Shown here: positions 57,155 to 64,000 of the stretch, piece after piece
Layout of the letters: each line of letters starts with the position of its first letter
Numbering within the stretch: the stretch's first letter is position 1
Source: Cystobasidium ongulense
Lineage: Eukaryota > Basidiomycota > Cystobasidiomycetes > Cystobasidiales > Cystobasidiaceae
Direction: 5' to 3'
Assembly: GCA_022835595.1 (NCBI GenBank)
Contig: BQUP01000009.1
Coordinates: forward strand, 496,001-560,000
Length of the DNA: 64,000 nucleotides
Translations under genes and position numbers: made by a program
The notes under the pieces: generated by a model
The model's database searches: none
Told to the model about the DNA's origin: nothing
Seen by the model: only the letters and a program-made list of their open reading frames with translations

Positions 57155-58466
57155 CGCTGTGACAGTTTCAGCCAAAAATGTTGCGACAGAAACACAAGAC
57201 TTGCATATGGACTGAATCAAGACATTGGTAAAGACGCCCAGACAACACAGTAACTGTGGCGTTGGCTTCTATCAATTCAAATCGTTATATAACTCTTGTG
57301 ATGATTTGGTAGTCGCTTAGCTCGATCACTTCCGTTGTCTTCGCTCGAACTCGTTTTCAGTAATAGAACGCTACATCTAGCGGGTGCTGTGCAAGCTATC
57401 CATTGCACTTCCAACATCTTCCGTGCCTCAAGGGCGAAAATCATCTCTACGGGCAATCGTTCAGAACCTCCCTCTTCCGACTGCATTGCCCAATATGAGG
57501 GCAATGCCAACCGCAATGAAGAGAACTTATCCGCTTGGATTTTGTAATACTAGTCATGCTGCTCTGTCGACGATTCTCGACGTAAATCACGCACAGAATG
57601 AGCAGGAATTGAAGACAAATGTGGCCTTTGATAGTGTGAGAACGTGAGTGCCTTGCTCCGACTGATTGTTCGAGCTTGTACGGGATTGACGGTACTTGTA
57701 TAGGTGCTTTCCAGGTTTCTGACGGTTGAGACCTCTAGCTTGCAAAGGTGTCATGATGTATGCGATATTTCTGACGTGCAGATGGAAGATGGAAGATGCA
57801 AGGCAGCAGAGAGAGAGATGGCTGCGAAACGAGGCTACAAGGGGATGACAGACTGGAATCAGCGCGAGAGAGAGAGAGAGAGATCGAGGCTGGCCAGGAT
57901 GACAGGTTCTAAGTGTCTTTCGAGCTTGTCACCGTTATCAGCTGCAAAGTGGATACGACGGTGCTTGTAATCTCTTGAGGTGAGCCTTGAACCTAATGCG
58001 TATCGTATGCTGTTCATGCGCATGTCTCTGGCTGGAGATTACCAACGGTAAATCGATAATAGCCGCAGTAGAGTGATCAGTGAAAATGTCCCAAAGTAGC
58101 CAAGCTGCTTGGAAATACTTAGCATCGAGTGATTGAGTCACGGTCTGTCGTAGGACTACTTTACTCCACTCCATCTTGTTACTCTCTATTACTCTGACTT
58201 CTTGCACACTGCGGCAATACCGTATCGAATCGACAATTGCAATCGAGCACAACATCGACTCGACACATTCCATCCGGCTCTACTTGGACTCGCATCGACT
58301 GGTGAAGCAAGAGACAGAGCCAGACAAGGACAGAGAGTGTCCTATATACCCACGCTACACACACTATCCCACCTGCACCTGCTGCTGCTGCTGCTGCTGC
58401 TGGCCGCCACTCTCGCTCGTCCGACCCTCCCGTCAAGATTGATTGATCGCACATTGTTATTCAAGC
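57155..58466. other. Intergenic, with unclear frames and a CTG repeat
   Basis: About 1.3 kb. Around 57560-57645 the plus strand reads protein-like (ALSTILDVNHAQNEQELK) before a GTGAGT, but I cannot connect it to other exons. A GA-rich run lies near 57860. The GH26 leader contains a CTG repeat. No gene is called. Confidence 0.4.
58379..58402. repeat. (CTG)8 trinucleotide repeat in the leader of the GH26-like gene
   Basis: Eight CTG units about 65 bases upstream of the ATG at 58467, probably in the 5' untranslated region. Confidence 0.9.
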
Positions 58467-60806
58467 ATGGCATCAACACTCAGCAAGGCTGCCCTGGTAG
58501 CACTAGGATTAGGACTATCATCAATGCCCACTGCTGTCAACGCTGCTCTTGCTGAACCCCCGGCTGGCAAGTTTGTCATTGGTGAGTCGCATTCACCGCC
58601 GAAGCTCGCCACGCCGTGTTGGTCTGCTCAGCCAGCTTGGCGATGGGATGGGATGGGGGGTGGCGCAATGTGCCCTCTTCACAGATAGCAAGGCCGAGAT
58701 ACTGACAGACTGCTCTGACTATCCACATGGTAATCCCAAACACAGGCATGTGGCCACAGCTCGTAAGCGTACCCTCTTTCCCTGCTGTTCAAAGTGGGCC
58801 GATGCAAGCAGGGCTATCCCTCCGACTTCTGGCTTCTGACAAGCCAGAGAGCTTCGCTTCTTGTCCCTGCTGAGCCACGCTGGATTCGAGCGACAAGGCT
58901 GACCGGCTTGAATCTTGAATGGTCCACAGGACGACGGATACCAAGACACTCCAGGCCAAATCAACCAAGCATCCAACGTACTATGGCCCTCGTTTCAATT
59001 ATCACAACCTATTCCTGTTCCAGCTTACGACTACGTAACTGGTGTGGGTGGACCTGTTCCAGAGGCGTACATTGTAAGAATCAAGAGTCTCCAACCTCAA
59101 TCATCCTGGCGCTAAACTGCATTATTTTGTCCGTCAGGCCGCAACCGGTACAGATGCAGACATGTGAGTAGCCTATCTACAGCATCTGCATACCTTTGGT
59201 AGTATATTAAAAACATCTGACACCATCCATGTCGTCCAGATACCTCACCGTCTACCCAAACCAAGGCTTTTCAGCAGTAACAGACGCAGACCTACTCTCA
59301 TTAGCACTGCAAATTAGAACATACCAAGGTTCAGGAAGAACAGTCTTCCTAAGATGGGCTCCCGAATTCTCTGGAAATTGGATGTGAGTCGGAGGGCTGC
59401 CCGTTCAGAGCAATATCTGGTCGTAAACGCTAAATGACCCGTCTCTCTTCTTCACTATTCAGGCCCTACGGGCTTCAACCTGTAGAATTCAAGGCTACTT
59501 GGACTAGAATGTACAATATAGTCAAAGCGGAAGCTCCTGATACGGTCGTCGTATGGAGTCCAAACGTAGGATACAGTTATCCGTGCGTCACTTTCATTCC
59601 CAGAAAAAGAAGGGGGAAAAGGACTAACCTCTTCCATTGTGCATCGAATAGATTCGGAGCTACTTTTGCGGATATCCCAAGTGTAACAGATCAGCAAGCA
59701 CTAGATACCAATGGTAACGGACAACTCGATGGTGGTGATGACCCTTATTCGCCTTGGTACCCTGGCGATGATCAGGTCGATTGGATCGGTATCTCCTTGT
59801 ATTGTGAGGTTTGAAAACATTCATGACGGCTAAGCATTCGCAATGCTGAGACTTTGTCCTTGAAATCTATATTATCAACCCCGGGAAAACAGACAAGGGA
59901 CCTGATTTCCAAAACATCAATCAAGTTCAAGAACCAGGATTCGTTTATGATTTAATTCACGGACAAAACCCATACTATCCAAATCAAACTCCTAAACCAG
60001 ATTGGTATCAGTTATATTGTGTTGAAAAACCTGATAAAGCTTGTATGCTTTCTGAAGCTGGTGCTGCTTGGCATGATCTGCCTAACTTGGTTGCCTCCGC
60101 TCGTAATACTCAGGTGCGTTGCCCTTTTTCTTTGGTAATTGTTGATAAAAGTTGGACTGTGCTTATTATGATGTGGATTTGGATATAGGTCGAGGTTCAG
60201 AGAGCTTGGTGGCAAGATTCGTTCCTCAATACCTCTTTCCTTGAGCAACATCCAAGACTTCGAGCATACTATCAATTTGAACATTACAAGATTGAAAACG
60301 ATGGAGGCGTCGTCGATGATCGCGACTATCGAATCTTGAACAATTCAGCAGTAGCGTCAGCTTTCATGGCTGATTTAGCACCTCTATCTACGAATTATAT
60401 TTGGGCGAACAATACTCTTACAGACGGAATGTTCTCTGGTCTACCACCTAACACTTCTGCGTTTGAGATTACACCATCTGGTCCAGTCGTCACTGCAACA
60501 GTTACAGTAAACGCCACAGAACCAGTTATAGCTACTTATACACAATTTTATTCTGGTCCTTTTGTTAATGTTTCTTTTGTGGGAACTGCTGATCCTTTAG
60601 CTTCTCCCACTGGCACCTCTACTATTGCTTCTGAAGTATTAGCAACTGCTACGTTGAATAGAAACGCAAATGGAATGGCTGCCCCTACCCAGGGTGTCAA
60701 TAGTAATGCTTTTACTGGTAATGCGAAAAAGGGACAGAATTTGGTTGGATCTAGTTTGGTTATTGGTACTGCTGGAATGGCACTCGTTATGTGCTTGTTC
60801 GCCTAA
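58467..60806 (+). CDS. GH26-like glycoside hydrolase, GPI-anchored
   Basis: Nine exons: 58467-58581, 58746-58762, 58930-59073, 59138-59163, 59240-59383, 59463-59582, 59652-59803, 59893-60113 and 60189-60806, 518 residues. Signal peptide MASTLSKAALVALGLGLSSM then PTAVNAA. The catalytic barrel shows RTVFLRWAPEFSGNWMPYG, where Glu is the likely acid/base as in GH26 (R-x-x-x-E-x-N/S-G-x-W). The candidate nucleophile is Glu in CMLSEAGAAWHDL. VVVWSPNVGYSYP and DQVDWIGISLY are further conserved barrel strands. GH26 enzymes cut beta-mannans and some beta-glucans; the substrate here is not certain. A Ser/Thr/Ala-rich stalk (residues about 405-490) and a hydrophobic end (NLVGSSLVIGTAGMALVMCL) predict a GPI anchor. 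Exons 2 and 4 are 17 and 26 bases. Confidence 0.82.
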
Positions 60807-61929
60807 GATATGCAGGTATTCGGAGTCAGAATGGGACAGAGGGACTACTCGTAGATGGTGAAAACTTTGAAGAATCGACTAGATTACGTACTTGCATGGG
60901 CCCACGTTACAACAAGATTAGAAGAAGAAAGTTTCACGGACAATTCTTATCCATTTCAAGTTTCTTTTCAACAAAAGCTTTCCTCAAGACCATTGCTATC
61001 GTTCCTCCTTTCTCTCTCTCTCCAACGATGTAACCTTACATATGGACAATTCTATTGGTTTATACCACTCTCATTAAAAAGGTCTATCCCTTATACATTC
61101 TCCTTTGCTTAATCTTTACTTTGGGCGTACCCATCAGAACAGAACAGTCCTCTCTCTTTCGTACGTTGCATGACGGTAGCAACTTATTTCATTTAGTTCT
61201 TACACTTGCCTCCTTTTATATTTGATATTTCACTTTAATCCCCATTGTACCATTAATCATCAGTTGGTGGAGCAAGCGTTGTCCATTTGCTCAAGTTTGG
61301 TGTTTGCGACTTGAATGACTGTATGGAATAGTGGCACGTGCAACTCCAACCGGCTTTCGTCCAGTTCCAGTTGAAGGTCTAAGACAGGGCATGCATGCCA
61401 AGCTGTACATATGGAAGAGAGAGTCACGAACCAGTCCAGCACAATACCTGCTTGCTCTCCAATGCCCAATCTGCAGATAGCGGATGATCGGAGGTGCAGA
61501 GTAAAAGTAAATCTTCAAGATATGGAAATTTACAGATAGTGGATGGGTTGGAGTCATCGCAATCAGAGAAGAGCGTACTCCCAGCAGTCTCAGACAGATC
61601 CAAGCAAGTGGATGAGTCTCGCTCATCACCTTGCCCAGCGAGCACGAGTAGTCACCTTCTTCACACCTGCTCGGATTCCTCGGACTTCAGTCCAGTCCTA
61701 CAAGGCTGCAGCACAAATCCGGCGAGAGAAGACGACGTCGAGCACAGCAGCGTGCAGGCTTGGAGGAGACCGACTTGAGAGTAGTAGCAGCAGATCTGAA
61801 GCAGGAGCATCGCAGTACACCACTCGCCCCCGTTTGAATCACTCCCCAGCGAGAAGCTTCAGCGCGAGGACGGCATCCAGAGCAGCAGCAGCTTCACAGA
61901 GTCCATCAGCACCAACACCATCAGCAAAC
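60807..61929. other. Intergenic and 5' leader of C1-THF synthase gene
   Basis: About 1.1 kb. From 61543 an open plus-strand frame, in frame with the downstream gene, runs to 61991 with ATGs at 61543 and 61612 (see findings). Earlier sequence is AT-rich with no gene seen. Confidence 0.45.
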
Positions 61930-64000
61930 ATGCAGGTCGACAGCGCTTCTGGCGCATCAGCCAAGCTCATCGATGGCAACGCTATCGCAAAGTGGGTCCT
62001 CCCTTGCTCGATGTGTCGTGTACTGCGAACTGACTGAACCCCATCCATCTCTCGCAATCCCGTCCGCCTCCATCGCATCGCATTGCATCGCATCGCATCG
62101 CATCTGCAGAAGCATGCGTGAAGGCATCGCAAACAGGGTTGGCGAGATCCAGTCAAAACATCCCCGATTCAAGCCTCATCTCGCTATCATCCAACAAGGC
62201 GACCGTCCAGATAGCTCCCTCTACGTCCGCATGAAAGCTAAAGCAGCACAAGAAGCCAACATCGGATTCACTCATTTAATCCTACCTGAAGACGCATCTG
62301 AAGAAGAAGTAATGGCTTCAATTGAGGAACTGAATGGAGATGAAAAGATTTCAGGCCTACTCGTTCAATTACCTTTATCCAACGGCATTGGAAAAGCTGG
62401 CGAAAGAAGAATTACAGAAGCTGTTTCACCTCATAAAGATGTTGATGGTTTCCATGCATACAACATCGGTCTGTTGAGTTCAAGAGCTTCAGATCCTCTG
62501 TTCCCTCCTTGTACTCCTGCAGGTGCAATGGTCCTACTAGAAAGTACAGGAATTGAAATCTCAGGCAAACACGCTGTCGTTCTAGGTAGAAGTGATATCG
62601 TCGGATCCCCTATTTGTGCTATGTTGAGGAGGAAAGACGCTACTGTCACTCAATGCCATAGCAGGACTCAGAACCTACCTGAGATTGTGAGTTTAGCGTA
62701 GCTTTTTCTCGTGCGGGTATCGTAAGAGCCGGAATGCTGATTGAATTGGCAATCTTGTCCTGAAATCACAGCTCAAGACTGCAGACATTGTTATTGCTGC
62801 TATTGGTGTCCCAGAGTTCGTCCAAGCCGAGTGGCTAAAGCCTGGTGCCGTCGTCATTGATGTCGGTACCAACTACATCCCAGGTGAGTTTCGATATTAT
62901 CACACTCGATCATCGTCATCCATCTAACTTACATTCACCTCGCACAGACTCGTCCAAGAAATCAGGACAGCGTCTAGTCGGTGATTGCAACTTTGAAGCA
63001 GTCAGCAAAGTCGCAAGCTATATCACCCCTGTACCAGGTGGTGTCGGACCTATGACTGTTGCTATGCTCATGCAGAACACACTTACTTCTGCTGAGAGAT
63101 GGTTGGAGAAGAGCTTGGAGAGACATGTTAAGCCTTTGAAGCTCCATTTGCTTGAGAAGGTACCTAGGTGAGTCGTCCCAATTTTCACGTGCATGTTAGT
63201 TGAAACACAGACTTATAAATTGTTGCTATACTAGTGACATTGAGATCGCTGCCGCGCAAGCACCAAAGCACATTGATGTTCTAGCCAATGAAATCGGTAT
63301 TGCAGGAGGGGAACTTGATCTATATGGTAAATTCAAAGCAAAAGTAGATTTAAAATTGTTAAAAAGGTTAGAACATCGTAAAAATGGCAAATATATAGTA
63401 GTAGCAGGAATTTCACCTACACCTTTAGGTGAAGGTAAATCAACTACTACAATCGGTTTAGCTCAAGCTTTAGGTGGTCATTTAAAAAAAATCGCTTTTG
63501 CGACTGTTAGACAACCTTCTCAAGGTCCTACTTTTGGTATTAAAGGTGGTGCTGCTGGTGGTGGTTATTCTCAAGTTATTCCTATGGATGAGTTTAATCT
63601 GCATTTGACTGGTGATATTCATGCTGTTACAGCCGCCAACAATCTATTAGGTGAGATTTGCAATTCCTTCGTCCGTCAATGTGGCCGTGAGTTGATGCTG
63701 ATTCAATTTTCCCTTGTTCTTTGTACAGCCGCTGCTATCGATGCTAGATACTTCCACGAGTCAACACAGTCCAACAAGGGCCTCTTCAACCGTCTCTGCC
63801 CCGCCAAGAAGGGTGTTCGTACATTTGCACCCATCATGCTGAGACGTCTGAAGAAACTCGGAATCGACAAGACCAACCCAGATGATCTTACCGAAGAAGA
63901 GCAAGGTCGCTTCGCTCGTCTTGATATCGACCCTACCAAAGTCACATGGCAACGCGTTCTCGATGTCAATGACCGATACCTACGAAAAATTACAATTGGT
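61930..64000 (+). CDS. ADE3: C1-tetrahydrofolate synthase (trifunctional), 3' part beyond the window
   Basis: Exons: 61930-61991 (from the conservative ATG), 62110-62686, 62772-62883, 62948-63167, 63235-63650 and 63729 onward, running off the edge. The dehydrogenase/cyclohydrolase domain has [54 protein letters not shown] and [30 protein letters not shown] closes that domain. The formyl-THF synthetase domain follows with the P-loop-like [19 protein letters not shown] and [20 protein letters not shown]. It interconverts one-carbon folates for purine, thymidylate and formyl-Met synthesis. An in-frame extension upstream to 61543 looks like a mitochondrial presequence, so both cytosolic and mitochondrial forms are possible. 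Exon 5 is strongly AT-rich in synonymous sites. Confidence 0.95.
62071..62104. repeat. Imperfect (CATCG/GCATC)n run at the 3' end of an intron
   Basis: About seven five-base units occupy the stretch just before the acceptor CATCTGCAG of the first intron of the C1-THF synthase gene, where a pyrimidine tract would be expected. Confidence 0.85.

Noticed and set aside
57330-57655. Possible exon reading ALSTILDVNHAQNEQELK
   Set aside because: It ends at a good donor, but I could not link it to a start or to a downstream exon.
1-64000. CRISPR arrays, rRNA, tRNA, transposons or integrated viral elements
   Set aside because: I looked for repeat-spacer patterns, T-loop sequences (GGTTCGAATC type), terminal repeats and polymerase or integrase motifs and saw none. 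A covariance-model or profile scan could still find a weak case.

Overview
The window is nuclear DNA of a fungus, most probably a basidiomycete (family and order not resolved from sequence alone). The evidence is dense protein-coding genes on both strands, almost every one split by many 50-110 base introns with GTRNGT donors and CTNAY-like branch sites before the acceptor. Gene content is also fungal: Ytp1-like protein, Gpt2/Sct1 acyltransferase, FRE reductases and Med16. I found no CRISPR array, rRNA, tRNA, transposon or viral element.

Layout. 1-5 kb: the 3' end of an unidentified gene, a 73-residue protein and a secreted aspartic protease. 5.8-8.8 kb (minus): a glycine-rich orphan protein and a PB1-like/WG-repeat/RGG protein interrupted by an in-frame TAG. 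9.4-17.6 kb (plus): cyclin (K/T type), Ytp1-like membrane protein, STRAP-type WD40 protein and a monocarboxylate-type MFS carrier. 18-23.4 kb: two tandem ferric reductase genes with identical exon lengths. 23.8-27.3 kb: glycerol-3-phosphate acyltransferase. 27.5-29.8 kb (minus): secreted type B carboxylesterase. 31.1-32.7 kb: a decayed gene joining a sacsin-type ATPase start to a BTB domain. 33-35.2 kb: RIO1 kinase. 36.2-37.4 kb (minus): a secreted protein with 16 cysteines in six exons. 38.2-39.0 kb (minus): a small unknown gene. 39.6-40.6 kb: a short-chain dehydrogenase. 40.9-44.3 kb (minus): a membrane-anchored methyltransferase and a LisH/SRP40 nucleolar protein. 44.6-52.6 kb (plus): Mediator subunit 16 and BRO1. 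52.7-54.4 kb (minus): a family III CoA-transferase, divergent from TSPO (54.9-55.9 kb). 56.8-64 kb: a 99-residue protein, a GPI-anchored GH26-like hydrolase, and C1-tetrahydrofolate synthase running off the right edge.

Most genes are independent housekeeping units. Possible functional groupings are the MFS carrier next to two flavoprotein reductases, the divergent CoA-transferase/TSPO pair, and several secreted products (protease, esterase, GH26, Cys-rich protein) spread over the window.

The most unusual signal is the PB1-WG-RGG gene. Its in-frame TAG sits exactly where the repeat motif (DPWG) calls for tryptophan, one A-to-G change from TGG. Other notable points are the sacsin/BTB remnant, the Cys-rich secreted protein, abrupt changes of synonymous codon use inside single genes, and many micro-exons of 13-29 bases. 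Exon boundaries were read by hand from GT-AG sites, reading frame and family similarity. They are firm unless stated.
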